Of a stretch of 64,000 bases of DNA, positions 45,879 through 58,483 are shown one piece after another. Below the pieces are notes generated by a model, which saw only the letters and a list, made by a program, of their open reading frames with translations, ran no database searches and was not told where the DNA came from. Origin of the DNA: Botrytis cinerea B05.10 (Eukaryota > Ascomycota > Leotiomycetes > Helotiales > Sclerotiniaceae); assembly GCF_000143535.2 (NCBI RefSeq), contig NC_037320.1, forward strand, positions 1,178,001-1,242,000, written 5' to 3'. Position numbers and translations under genes: made by a program. How positions within the stretch are numbered: position 1 is the first letter of the stretch; each line of letters begins with the position of its first letter.

Positions 45879-48800
45879 TTATGATGAAGAGTTAAGAGTA
45901 GCAAATCTCCCCTCGAAAGCTCTCAATCTTTCTTGTTCAATCGTCTTCTGTAATTTCCTCGTTTCACGTACGGCTTCTTCTCTTTCGTTCTGTAGTTCCA
46001 TTACTTCGATCTGTGCAATATTCATACGACCGACAACTTCCTCCATCTCTCTATCTGCTTCTGCAAGGGCAGCCTCAAGGTTTACAACTTGTTGTCTTAA
46101 AACCTCAACCTTTGAGTCCTCGGATACCGACATTCCTTTTCCGGATGTGGTAATAGAAAGACGTGGTACCTTCTTCGCATTTGCGAAAAATGGAGACATG
46201 GGAGATTTCGGCCCGAATGAACGAGGGGAACGGAGTTCCGACTTCACGCGAAGAAGCTGGATATTATGACTATCCTTGATATCACGAATATCATCTTCAT
46301 GACGAGCCATTCTGGCCTCTGAGATATTCTGAGCAGCCATAAGCTGCTCCTCAAGAGCCCTGAGCTTGGTTTGGAGGAATGTGATCTTTTGCGCATTGGC
46401 TTTCTGCTCCTTCTCTCCTCGCTCGATAGCGTCAGCTAGACGTTGTCTGAGAGTGCTATTTGAAGCAAGTTGCAGTCTGACTTGTCCAGCCAATTCCTCG
46501 ACGCGTCTGGCCGATTCACGTAGCTCATCTGCCAATTGCATCTCCTCTTGAAGGTGTACCTTTTCGGAATCTCTCAAGGATTCAGATTGCTCTCTGACTG
46601 CCTCAAGCTCCTGTTTTACAACATCTCTTTCTGTAATTGCGTCAGACAAGCTTCTCTCCAACTGCTCCATAGCTTTTGCAGTATCCTCATCACTAGTAGC
46701 CGAGATTTCAAGGGCCTTGATTTGCTCCAGGGAAGCTGAGTAAGCTGCCTGAAGATCCCGGTACGATCGCTCAAGTGTCTCGGAGGTTGCGTGTGAGCTA
46801 CCGGGCCTAGAATCTGTACTAGATCGTTTGATTAATATGTCTTTCTCTTGTAACAGGCTTCGTAGTGAGCCGATTTCCTGTTCAGCGCGATCGAGATCCA
46901 TCTTCAAACCACCTAGACCTTTTTCACATTGCCACTTTTGCTCAATTGCTTCATCAGCACGGCGACGGAGGGTATTGATTTCCTCTCTCAGATTCGAAAC
47001 TTCCCTATCGTATCCTTGCCGCCTCGGAGATTGGTTCAACGCACGATCTCTTTCCATCTCCAATTGGCGGATTTTCTTCTCATTTTCACGGTTCTGGTGC
47101 TCTTGACGTTCAAGCAAACTTTTAAGAGCACTATGTAGAGAATCTCGTTGGAGTTCAATGTCCTTTACTCGTTCCGCCAGAGCATCTCTAGATTCAGCAG
47201 TCTTAACGGATGATGTCCTAGATAAGCCCGGTGATCTAGCGGTTTTGCCAGTGTGTGCAAGAGAGTTGGCCCGTTTCAAGCCACCTAGACCACCTAAAGC
47301 ACCACTCAAACTACCGAGTCCACCGGTGCCACCGATGCTCATTATGGATGATCTCGACCTAGGTAGATTGCTTATGCTACCTATGCCATCTTCTTCCGAA
47401 AGGGAGTTGAACTGGCTCATCTCCATCTGTAGCCTTTGAGCATTAACCAATGTGGTGTTCTCCTTCTTGAGAGTTTGTATTTCTTGATTCAGCTTGCTTT
47501 GCTCGTAGGTCAACTTTTCATGTTCTGCAGCTTGTGCTTCAAGTCCTTCCACACGGGCCTTGAGCTGAGGAACGATTTCGTCTCGTAAATTATCACGTTC
47601 ATTATGTGAGGTTTCAAGGTCTGCTTTGAGTGCAGTCAAAAGATCTTCGAAGTTTTCCCTGATCTGTTTCTCTTCAGACAATTTGCGTCGAAGATCTTCA
47701 CAAGTTGCCTCCAACTCTTTAAGTCGTCCATTAGCATCCACGGAATTTATAGCTGCAAGATCAACCTAAAGCATTGTTAGTTGTGTACATTCCTTTTTGT
47801 CTGAGAGAAAATTACCTGAGCCGCTCTTTCTTCTAGAGACCGAATTTGTGTTTCGAGTTCTTTTCTTATAGCTCTCTCATCTTGCAGCTTATCTGTAAGC
47901 TCTAATCTGATAGAGGCCTTTTCTTGCTCTGTCTTTCTCTGTATTCGATCAAGCTCATCCTGCTTAGGATCGGGATCTCCATATCTGGGAATCACACTTG
48001 TTCCAGCATCTGAAAAATAATCACTTGTTCGCTTGCTACTATTCGTTCCCGAATTTTGGGCCTCGAGCTGTAACCTGTCTACAAGATCTTCCAGGTCCAT
48101 CTCCCTTCGTATGGAAGACGCCAGCTCTTGGCTAATATCTTTCAATTCTCGCTCCATTTCTTCGACTATTAAAGGTGGCGGACTAGGCGTCGCTATGGGT
48201 ATTTGTAAATATGCGTTTTCGAAGTAATGGGCAGCATCTGCATTGGCTTTGGGAATATCGATCGCGGCCGGTGGTGCCTTAGTATTATGTGTCCTTGATT
48301 GGGAGTCTTCAAATTCCGAAAGTTTATGCGGAGATGCATTTGACGATGGTATTGGTGAGTTTGGAGAATAATCTGCCTTATCTTCCGAAAAGGTTGTCGT
48401 TGAGCTCGATGGGGACACAGCACCTCCCCAGCTACTAAAGAAAGAGCCAAGTTTCCCTGGTGATTTGGGTTTTTGTATAGTTGATGTAGAGTCGTGAGAT
48501 TCGTGAGTATAGGATCGTGCCGGAGCATTAGGTATAATATTATGTGGTGGTGTAGCTTTGGATGAGAAAATGGACATAGTAGCAGAAACCGGACGACTTC
48601 CTGGACTTGAATCCCCGTACCAATGACCGGTAGATTCAGAATCAGAACTTAATGGCGAATCGCTAACCAATCTTGCATGCCTCGAGGCTCCCGGTGGACG
48701 TGTATGAGACGGGACTAAAAGGTTTGGACTTTTTGGACTAAGAATTTGTTCTTCGTTATCTGTTGGTTGTTCTGCTAGCGCTGGCGTCACTGAAGTCCAA

Positions 48801-49494
48801 GCGATATGTTCGCTCGAATATCTCCTAGTTAAAGTAGTGTTAGCATCAACATGAAACAATGAATAAGTTTGATCTGATGTTTAGAAACAGTGAATGTCTA
48901 TTAAACAACATACTTTGATGATGGCCGTTCTTGTTTCGAAACACTCTTAGCACTTTTCGAACTTTTGGAGCTCCTCGAACTTCTTATTGAACTTCGGATG
49001 GAATTCCTGTTGCTAGAACTTTCTGGGGAGAACGGCAAAGCGCTTTTTAAATCCGATGGAAATTCGTAGAGTGTTGGACTATCAGCAATGTTCGTATACC
49101 GAGAATATGGAAGATCCGGCTCTGGTAGTTCTTCGATGGATGGACTGAAGTATTCCGCCGTGGAATACCTGGTGGAAAACCTGGTTGCCAAAGGCGAGGC
49201 ACTTACAGGTAAAGGTTTGCGACGAACGGAATTTACGGACGAGGTGGAAGCTGTTGAGTATGCGCGCGATCGGGCTGTGGCTGACTGTGTTTGAGAGAAC
49301 TGCGAATATGTAGGATTCTTTGGTCGAGGATTTGGCCGATGTTGGTTTTCATGTGGATTTGGATGCTCAAGGGTGGCCGGGGTAGTTGAGTCCGTGAGAT
49401 CAGATGGATTCAATGGATCATTCGAAGCGTAATGAGTCTCAGAATCAGGAGTTGAGGGGTGAGGTTCTGGTTGTATATCTGCGACGGACGCCAT
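45879..49494 (-). CDS. Large Ser-rich coiled-coil protein (cytoskeletal/transport type)
   Basis: Three exons, 49494-48914, 48824-47816 and 47765-45879, give 1158 aa in closed phase (introns 89 and 50 bp; the first has a TGCTAAC branch). The N-terminal ~430 residues are disordered and Ser/Pro-rich (MASVADIQPEPHPSTPDSET; SIRSSIRSSRSSKSSKSAKS). From ~residue 435 most of the protein is heptad coiled coil (MERELKDISQELASSIRRE, LEDLVDRLQLEAQ, KLEATCEDLRRKLSEEKQ-type segments). It is interrupted by a Gly/Leu-rich stretch (GGTGGLGSLSGALGGLGGL) and a Ser/Pro-rich stretch (SPRSFGPKSPMSPFFANAKK). Such proteins are often annotated as Uso1-like or cytoskeletal. The sequence supports only a long dimeric coiled coil with disordered, probably phosphorylated ends. 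Confidence 0.85.
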
Positions 49495-52400
49495 TCTTTC
49501 TATAAGGCCCAGATGGCAATATCAGAACATTGGGGTTTAGATGAATACCGGAAGAAGAAAAGGAAAAAGATGTGCGGTCAAGGAAGACCACTGGAAGAGG
49601 TTTGGCTCGAAGGGGGGGTGGGAAACGAGGTATGGACCGTATGGGAGATAGAATGGATCAAAGAGTCGAAAGAGGTTGAACCCCCGACTGCGAAAGATAA
49701 ACGATCACAGCAGTAATTGGGCTTAATGATGTCCAGGATTGAAATTGAGGAGTAAGCTGGGGGTGGAAGAGGAGGAGAATTAGGTTTACTCGTCAGATTT
49801 TGAGAGGGAAAGACTTTCGATCAAGAATTGAGATCCAATGGAGGACTGGCAGACTATGAATTAAGATTTACCCTTAGCAATAATGGTAAACAATCGAATT
49901 TGCAACTGATCAGAATCATTCTTGATTTGTGCTTAGTTCTTACTCTTTTCTCGTCCCTTGGGAAAATGAGTTTTGACTCGAATTGGTAGTGACTGCTACC
50001 GTTGAACCAGGATCAGGATGTGAAGACCGAAAAAAATGGACACGCTACTCATTTGGAGTTAGTGCCTGAGTACGGACGAACCTGGAGCTAGTACGGATGG
50101 GGAGTAGCTCGCTGGGATAAGTGGGGAGACACAATAGAAGCGGAATCAATTTCAGGTACGCGCCGACTTTGATTGGTCAGAGGGCTCTTAGGGTGGGTCT
50201 TCCCGTTAACGCAATCCAAAATTTCGATGTTCTGCCCATCCAATCTTCGTCTCATCCTCATATTGTGCCCTGACACAGTGATTATGAATCGTCAACCGCT
50301 TCACTCTGAGCCAATAAACTCAATACCAGGACTATTATATGGTGATTTCTCTGCCGAAACTCTGCGTGTGCGCGCCAATGTGCATGTATGCCACATCAAC
50401 AGCAATAACCGAGTGGGCAGGAAGGAAAGGTTATGGAAGACCAGGACCAATCGATCTGATCTTCTCTTTGCCGACAGACCCATTACCCCTGATTAACAGA
50501 GGTGCAGTGCAGCAATGCAACCCTTTATTCCGCCGCGGATAACGTTGAACGTATCAGAGACTCATACTATGCTCTTCGTGCCCCGTTTTGTTCAATATCA
50601 AATCACCAATTCCCAAGTCTCCGGTGTAATTGTGCTTAATCCTCCAATCATCAGCGAAAGGATCGGTCTATTCATGCAACCGTCGCGCTGGACAATAAGC
50701 AGCCAAATAGTCCTCTTACTGCACCATCACATCATTGGTGACCAGGTCGCATTCAGCCCGGTGAGAATGCCGTCTTGAAGATATGCAGCATTACGCTTCT
50801 TGCGTTGCTAACGCTGTGTAGATTGACCATGGGAATAACCGCACAATCTTGATCACCATGTAGCACATACATAAGGTTTGAGTGAGACGTCTTACAATTG
50901 CCTTGCATCATAAGGCTTCGGCCAAACAGATAGATCATTCGATGATGACCACCAAGAAATTAATACTATTTGTCTCAAGACCGTCTACTGTGAACATCCG
51001 AGTTCAGACTATTCTTAGAATATTATACTGTGCATTGAGATTCTTCCATTCAGATGACCCATCCTCTGATATCTGGCTCTCGTATACAAACGAACAGACT
51101 ACAAAGCTACATCCATTGCGTATGTCAGAATGGCGCCTCATCCTCCTGTGCAGAGGAGCAAATTATATTGGATACCTAGTAAGCATAAACAATCCTTTTG
51201 TGCCATTGAATGGCCCGTTCGGGTAGGTAGCCAGGCACTGGAAATTACTCTGCCTCGCTTGACGACGGTTGCCATTGCCACACGGTGCTCTAGAATCTGT
51301 ATGTTTCCGTTCCTTCACAGCCACCAGATCGAAATCTCATTCAACGTAGATTAGACACTCGGCTCGGAGTAAATTTTATATTGACTTTTGATCCCTTACT
51401 CGAAAGCTAATGAGGGAATCTACCCGGAAACTTTCGTTCGTTTTAACTTCCTCCAAAGCTGATAGTAATGTTCCAATGTTCTATATCATTGCTGCATTCA
51501 CCAGCAGTCCTTCGTCGCGAGAAGTTTAACGCTCTTTAACTTTTACCGAATTCTAATACCACCTCGACGGATGCTTCCACAACGCAACACATAGCGAGAA
51601 CCGAATGCGAAAACTATACAAAGTCTCAACTCTCGAGCACCATGTACGAAATCATCATAGCTAATCCCCGACGACTTGAAACAGGGAAACGTTGAGAACC
51701 CCCCAAACTGGTGAACTCAATTTCGAAATTAATAATCCTTTCGCGGTGTTCATCTTACGAGATGTTCTACGACAGTCCATCTACAGGAAGTACCGACCGT
51801 CCTGACTATCTATCTACTCAGCATGTAACCACCTCTCGCTCCACTTTTCATCTCCTTGATGACTGATGGATCTAGACCTGGACGAAGATATTCATCATTG
51901 ATCTATTTTGAATACACATTGTCAAATTCGTGAATCATGCTGCAGAGCATTGTAGAATTGCATTTCTCTGCACTCAAAATTGCCTTTCCGCGTCTACTTT
52001 TACATCTTTCATGCTGCGAACGCTGCTGTCCAGCATAACCCAAGAAACCTTACGGATTTACACCTCATGTCAAAAAATTCTACCCGTCCTGTCAGCTCCA
52101 CTCGTTCATTCATGCAAACTTTCCTTTCCTTTCCTTTCCATTTCCCTTACTTCCCATAACCTTACCTATCTATGCACGCACATCTTCCATCACCAAGAAA
52201 AAATCGAAACATCAACGTTTTACTTCATCCCCTCTCTCCCTCTCCCTTGTTTCGCCTTCCTCCCAAAAATATCAAATCTAAAAAGCACAAGATCCACATC
52301 CATTCCTCGTCTCTCATCATCATCATCCATGTACCGATCATTCATTCACCTCCTTCTCCACCTCCATTATCCATCCATTATCCTTCCATTATCCATGATT

Positions 52401-53523
52401 TTATCCATCCAGGGCCTTCATGAAATAAAAGCCAAGCTCCACCGTCTAAGCCTCCCCCTTAACTTAGCAAAGATCTTCTCCCATCTCCAAATCCCCATCC
52501 ATTTCGAGAAACACCGAAATTGGAGAGAAATTGAAGCTCGAACCAAAGAGGTATCCGGTCGCGTCGCTCATCGAGGTTATCGCGTTGATGCTTGATAGAC
52601 GCCGGCTCTTTACCTTTTTCCTCATTAGAGTTCAATGGTTGCGAGGGTCTCCCTCCTATGATTTATTTCGTCCATTCGACAGGCTTTGGTTATGCGTGTG
52701 TATCTCTTGTGATTTATTTACCCGCGTTAACTACAGGAAATGAAAACAGAAGCAGCTATTGTTGAAGAAATCTCAAGCTATTGATTTCGTCACATATTGC
52801 GCGGTTCACGGTCCAGTAATATCGTCTCAATCGACTTCTTCTCTGCGGAAGTTTCTCATGAGCACGATTTGAAAGTCGTCATCTGGCTGATATCGCATCA
52901 CAGCACCCAGAATTATCAAGAGCCAATATCCGCTTTGATAGGTAGATAGATAGTCTCCAGTCTCCAGTCTACAGACGGGTGGGATGTGGGTGCATTGTGA
53001 TAAAATTTGCATTCTTGTCTGCCGGCCTATCTTTTTCTGCAATGAAACCTTGGAGTATCAGAGCCATTGTCCTGATACCCCTGATCTACATATATCTTCT
53101 ATCGCTATTTCATTTTTGCTTCAATATGTGCGTATGATGGCTTCTTCTCGCGCGATTATCACACAATGCTATGCTATATCTCCACCTCTCTATTATCTAC
53201 AGTATCACATCCATCAACAAACCGCTCATTTCCACCACTCCCATACATATTATTACATGAATGACATACTCCCTATTCATCCATCATCCACCCGCCAAAC
53301 CTCCAAAAAGTGGTTCCGTCTCCAAACCCTCCTCACAATTCAATTCCACACATGTTACTAGGTACTCTTACTTACACCCACCCCCTCTCCACTCTCTCTA
53401 CCCACCCACCCACTCACTCACTGCTCCCTCACCTCCCTCCCCAATACTATCTATCATCAGCTCCCCTCCCCAAAACCCCCGAAATGCACCGAAATGTACC
53501 GAAGCAAAAAAAGAAAATCAAAT
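49495..53523. other. 4-kb intergenic region
   Basis: Promoter of the coiled-coil gene and then long gene-free DNA. The 221-codon frame at 51930-52595 is pyrimidine-rich (runs of Ser/Leu/Pro/His) and looks fortuitous. The frames at 50173-51354 overlap on both strands without motifs. No gene supported. Confidence 0.5.
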
Positions 53524-53633
53524 GTCCTCGGAGAGACTCGAACTCTCGACCTTTGGATGGCTAAAGTGACTGTTATCAATCACCTCATATAGGAATATGA
53601 GACCAACGCTCTAACCAACTGAGCCACGAAGAC
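53524..53633 (-). tRNA. tRNA-Met (CAT), intron-containing
   Basis: On the - strand a full cloverleaf can be drawn. The acceptor stem GTCTTCG pairs with CGAGGAC (7/7 with one G-T). The D arm is GCTC/GAGC around AGTTGGTTA, and the anticodon arm starts TTGGT with loop CTCATA (anticodon CAT). The 3' stem strand is TCCAA and the T arm is GAGAG-TTCGAGT-CTCTC. An intron of about 37 nt follows position 37, starts TTCCTATATGAGG and ends TTTAGCC. It contains ATATGAG, complementary to the anticodon region, as expected for spliced nuclear tRNAs. The T-T pair at 31/39 also occurs in other elongator tRNA-Met genes as I recall them. Elongator rather than initiator is favoured by TTCGA in the T loop. Confidence 0.93.
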
Positions 53634-55380
53634 TGGGTATTTGATCATGTGATGATTGTTGAATTTCGTGTTTCTTTCAAGATGTATATTTCCAAAGAAA
53701 AACAGGGTTCGAATTTGAGGAAAACTATGAATAATAATTATATCCTGTGAATGAAGATTTTGGAGGTGGATGGATATTTTGCGACTTGGGTTGGGTATTT
53801 GTTTGGAAGGTAGGTAGGTAGGGAGGGTATTAGAGATCACAAGAGATGGTGGTAAAGATGGAGATGGAATTGGTGGTATGCTACTTTGATATACTTATAT
53901 ACATACATACATACATATTCCTTTTCTTGAAAATAAATCATCCATCTATCCATCCATCCATCTATCTATCGATTTATCTTTTTTACCCATGACATACATC
54001 TACGCCTACATCTACATCTACACCCATACATATATATATATATATATGTAAGAAGTAAAACTACCATTCATTGCCTCACGCTTTCTAAGCACACCCTCTC
54101 CAAATCTTATATTCATTGCCATAACTATCACCATCGTCAACTTAATTCAAATCTATATTACCATTACTATCCTAAACCCATCCCAATAATCATCCCATGT
54201 TATTAGTATCCATCTATCTATCTATCCATCTAGGTATCTACCTTCCTCTCTTTCTTTTTCTCTTTCTCCTCTTCATAACTCTCTTTCTTTTCTCCTCGGT
54301 ATTGCCTCAACCATTTCATTCCTTCTCATCCCATCCCATCCCACCACTCATTCCACTCCGACATTCCACTCCAACATTCGCTCACACTCACCAATTCTAA
54401 TTTCTAAAAACGCACTCGCGCATCCATCCATCCATGGATATTCATCTAATTCTTCTCTATTCTTCATTCCTCATTCCCATCTCCATCTCCATCCACACCC
54501 CAATCCACATACATCCCCATAAGCCCGCTCCCCTTCCACCCCCCCTTTCCTCCTCTCCTACATCTCCCACACTTTCTCCTCTCCTCTCTTATCTTTTCCC
54601 ATCCCCATCTCCCGAATTTCCATTCATTCATTCATTCATACATACATACATACATACATACCTATCCTATCCTTTCCACCCCCCTCCATTCCAAATCCCA
54701 CATCCCACATCCCCGATCCACCTACTCCCCTCAAACTCCCACCTCCCACCTCCCGCCTCCCTCCACCCCAAAACCGACAATACCCACTAGCGCACTCGCA
54801 CTCGGTCATTTAGCCACCCAATTACTTAACCCGAATACTTATTAGTCTGAAATATCCTCCTTCTCTTCCTCCTTCTCCTCCCTCCCTCCAACCTCCAAGC
54901 CCGATTCTATCCACCCCAACTATTTCTATTTCTCCTCATGTATCTTCCACCTATCAAATCAGACTAGAAATCAATTTCAAGCTCAGCCTCGCGCCATCCA
55001 TCCATCTCATTACCAAGAATGAAACACATCAAAGAATTTGCGAACAATACGAACCCATTCACAAAGAGGAGTTTCTGCACAATAGTAATTATTTTGTCAA
55101 AGGAGATACAAATTTCGAGGAAGATTGCAATAAAGTATGAAATATGGGGGGGATAAATTCCCAGGGCTGTTGATGTGAATACCAATGCCCAAGTTCTTGT
55201 GTTTTCCAAGATCATAGATTTAAATTCACTTGATGTCACTCATATGCATATATTAAACAATAAAAGTAGAGAAAGAACAGTAATCTCAAATTGCTATCCC
55301 TCCACTAAATCCAAAAAAAACTATTCTTCTAATCATCGAAATCATGATTAAATGATTGTCTATTCTCAATTCAAATCGAA
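53634..55380. other. Low-complexity intergenic region
   Basis: About 1.7 kb dominated by ATAC/CATC/TCCA-type microsatellites (ATACATACATAC near 53900, CCATCCATCTAT near 53940, TATATA near 54030, CATACATACATA near 54640) and C/T-rich DNA. A hydrophobic 91-codon - strand frame at 54964-55239 is noted only as a possibility. Confidence 0.55.
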
Positions 55381-55545
55381 TTAAGTTGAGCTCCATGCAC
55401 AATAGCAACTGAGAATCCTCTCCAAGGCAGCCTGCCCAAGGTATTCTCCGACTATATTGAAGATGTTGAAGTTCTCCGTAACGCCGAATGCTATATATGC
55501 CACACTTCCCATCCCCGAAAAGAGTAATAATCCATTGCCCGCCAT
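55381..55545 (-). CDS. Possible small hydrophobic protein, 54 aa
   Basis: ATG-initiated frame starting MAGNGLLLFSGMGSVAYIAF, continuing TENFNIFNIVGEYLGQAALE and ending CYCAWSST. It has a hydrophobic Gly-rich N-terminal helix, then an amphipathic segment. The residue pattern looks more protein-like than nearby frames, but there is no family match I can name and no splice evidence linking it to the hydrophobic frame downstream (54964-55239). It could be a small membrane protein, a fragment of a larger gene, or chance. Confidence 0.3.
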   Translation of the reverse strand: MAGNGLLLFSGMGSVAYIAFGVTENFNIFNIVGEYLGQAALERILSCYCAWSST

Positions 55546-55868
55546 ATCTACGGTCTATGTTGAAAGACTTTTTATCTTCGTCTGTGTCTTTTGAAGTATG
55601 TTATCCTTGAAAAACAAAATGAGAAGAAACTCAGAAAATAGTGCTTTTGTCATGCAATAAAGCGCTGTTCAAAGCAGGTGTAATAAAAAAAATGAGAATG
55701 ATATCAAAAAAAAAAACTCCGCCAAATGTTGGCCCCAAAGGTCGTTGAGACCATGCCTTTCATCAATCATTGCGCCGTTAGATATCCGTAGGAAATACAG
55801 GGAATCCTGGTTGTACAAAGACGTTGAGTCTTGTACTGATGTTGTGTTTGAGTTTATTATATTTTTAT
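55546..55868. other. 3' flank of SAM synthetase gene
   Basis: About 320 bp, AT-rich with A runs (55709-55718). No gene; probable 3' UTR and terminator region of the SAM synthetase gene. Confidence 0.5.
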
Positions 55869-57166
55869 TTAGAACTTGAGGGTCTTTGGCTTCTCCCAGC
55901 TGAATTCTTGGCTGGTGAAGTGACCGTTCTTGGCAGTCTTGAAGTAGATTGGCTTAGCCAAATCAAGCTCCTTGACAATGACACCAGGTCTCAAGTCAAA
56001 GTTGGCTCTGATGATCTCAACGAGTTCATCAGAGGTCTTGCTGGATGTACCATATGTGTCAACGAAGATGGAGAGTGGCTCGGCAACACCGATGGCGTAT
56101 GAAAGTTGGACGAGAGCACGTCTAGCAAGTTTGGCATTGACCAAAGACTTGGCAATCCATCTGGCGACGTAGGCAGCAGATCTGTCAACCTTGGAGAAAT
56201 CCTTTCCGGAGAAAGCTCCACCACCGTGAGCACCCCATCCACCGTATGTGTCGACGATAATCTTTCGGCCAGTAAGACCAGCATCTCCTTGAGGTCCACC
56301 AATGATGAAAAGTCCAGATGGTTGGATCTGAAGTGGACATGTTAGCAAATTGCCATTGCAAGATATTCAAAATTAAACTTACGTGGTAGATGGTCTCCTC
56401 AGTCAAGTATTGAGCTGGGATAACCTTCTTGATAATCTTCTCCAAGATCTCCTTTCTCAAAGACTCAGTGGTGATGTTCTCGTCGTGTTGAGCACTGACA
56501 ACAACGGTGTGAACCTTTTGTGGGACAACAGCGCCGTTGTCGTGCTTGTACTCAATGGTAACTTGAGTCTTGGTGTCAGGTCTGAGCCATGGCAAGCTTC
56601 CGTCTCTGCGAGCAGCGGACATAGCAGCGTTGAGCTTGTGTGCCAATTGAAGGGTCAAAGGGAATAATTCAGGAGTCTCATCAGTGGCATATCCGAACAT
56701 GATACCTTGGTCACCAGCACCCAATTGCTCGAGAGCTTGCTCGTAGTGAAGACCTTGAGCGATATCTGGGGATTGTTCTTCAATGGCAACCAAAACGTTG
56801 CAAGTCTTGTAATCGAAACCCTTGGAAGAGTCATCGTATCCGATGTCCTTGATGGCTCCACGGATAACCTTTTGGTAATCGAGACGTGCCTTGGTGGTGA
56901 TTTCACCGAAGACCATAACCATACCAGTCTTAGTAGCAGTCTCACAAGCAACCTTGGAGAGAGGGTCCTCAGCTAAGCATGCATCGAGAATGGCATCGGA
57001 GACTTGATCAGCGATCTTGTCTGGATGTCCCTCACCCACAGACTCGGACTAGAGAGAACGATCAGTAAAGAAAATTTGTTGTCGAGTCAAAAGGCCAGCT
57101 TACGGTGAAAAGGAAGGTTCCTTGGTTGTGGTGAGAAACTCCATTTGATCCGTTGGCTTGAACCAT
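55869..57166 (-). CDS. SAM2: S-adenosylmethionine synthetase (methionine adenosyltransferase)
   Basis: Makes S-adenosylmethionine from methionine and ATP (EC 2.5.1.6), the cell's methyl donor. Exons 57166-57104, 57048-56383 and 56327-55869 give 395 aa, the usual eukaryotic length, with two 55-bp introns. The start [20 protein letters not shown] is the only ATG compatible with exon 1. All signatures are intact: [19 protein letters not shown] (catalytic His), [44 protein letters not shown] (phosphate loop), [13 protein letters not shown] and [15 protein letters not shown]. Codon use looks strongly biased (GTC/ACC/AAG-rich), consistent with high expression. The symbol is by family; this could equally be named eth-1 or sasA in other fungi. 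Confidence 0.97.
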
Positions 57167-58483
57167 GATTGCGGTTGGTGTATGTGAGGAGATGAAGGAG
57201 GAGAAAGAGTTGTTTGTGGGAAGATGGAAAAAAAAGATAAATTATCGAGAAGTGTTGTTTTGAGGAGAAGAAGACGAGGTTAAAAAGGTTGAGGGGTCGG
57301 GAGAAAAGAGTCGATGTACGAGTAGTATGTCAGAAAAAGGAAAAGTTTGTGATTGGGATTTTTTGGGGGAAGGTGGGGTTAAACAAAGAATATGTCTGTG
57401 CTATGGATTCCAATTGGTTAGTAATGAAATGAGAGAATTGCACCATTCCTCCAGGGAGAGGAGAGTACGGAATACTCGGTGCACCACCTACCTAGCACCG
57501 AAAAGAGACTGCCAGCCATGACAATGACACCGAACACACTTCACCGCTGTCAGCCCTCTCCTTTCTTTTCTTTTCGCAAGCTCGTCGTTTGTATGCAAAA
57601 TTCATAGATGCGCATGCAAGAGTGATTCCATACGGTCCATGTTGATTCCACACAGGGGCATTTAGGATGAGGGACTTGCATTCCCAGTTGCCTTTATAGG
57701 TTATCATGCAGATATCAGTGACGATCTGGAGATTGTGAATGTATTGATTGGCTAACTGTGTCAATGGTGGCTCATTGGTTTCAATCACGATCACCTAGGA
57801 TACATCTCGGGCGCCGAATGTTTGGATTCAATATACCCTCCGCTCCAAGATAGTTGGTGGTATTCTGCATCTTACTATGCTGGCAATCTAGATCGTCACC
57901 TCGACTCCATTGGCTTGCCATGTGAAAAGTCGCATGGGCACTCTTTGGGGCACCATTCCCGTCGAAGCATTGTCCATACATTCCCATCTCCATCTCCATC
58001 TCCATCTCCATCTCCATCTCCATCTCCATCTCCATCTCCATCGCGTTGATCGTTCCTTTGATATCGATGTATGTGTTGCAGTGGTGGTTTCTTGAGACAG
58101 ATTCGTGCACCCGTACCGAGACGGGCCTTGCCTTGTGTCCCGTATGCTAGGTGGCACTAATCTCCTGCTAATTTCCTACTAATCACACCGAATGACAATT
58201 TAGACATCTCGACTCCTTCTAGAAACACTCCTTTCCTCAGCCTTGTGCTTGTCCAAAGAAAACTTTCATCCGCTGAGGTAAGCAGAGAAAGAGAAGGCTG
58301 AACCCTTTTTTCTTTTACTGATAGAAGCTACCCCACTATCAACATTTTACAAGTCTGATAATAGGTATTTACAAAATATCATTTGCTCTCGGGGCTCATT
58401 ATTCACATACAAACACAAATATTACTGTCGTCGCATATTCCCTACCCACCACTGATATCAGCTATCTCCCATAAACATTCAAG
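57167..58483. other. Divergent intergenic region, SAM synthetase / GPN3
   Basis: About 1.3 kb containing both promoters and a hexamer microsatellite (57985-58038). The short frames at 57327-57521 and those across the repeat are fortuitous. Confidence 0.55.
57985..58038. repeat. Hexamer microsatellite (CATCTC)x9
   Basis: Nine perfect consecutive CATCTC units between two divergent genes. Open on both strands because the unit is six bases, which creates artificial Ser-Pro, Glu-Met and Leu-His repeat frames. Confidence 0.96.

Noticed and set aside
51930..52595. 221-codon + strand frame
   Set aside because: Composition follows a C/T-rich tract (Ser/Leu/Pro/His runs), with no motif or splice context.
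57781..58157. Glu-Met, Trp-Arg and Ser-Pro repeat frames
   Set aside because: Artefacts of the (CATCTC)n microsatellite, which is open in all frames.
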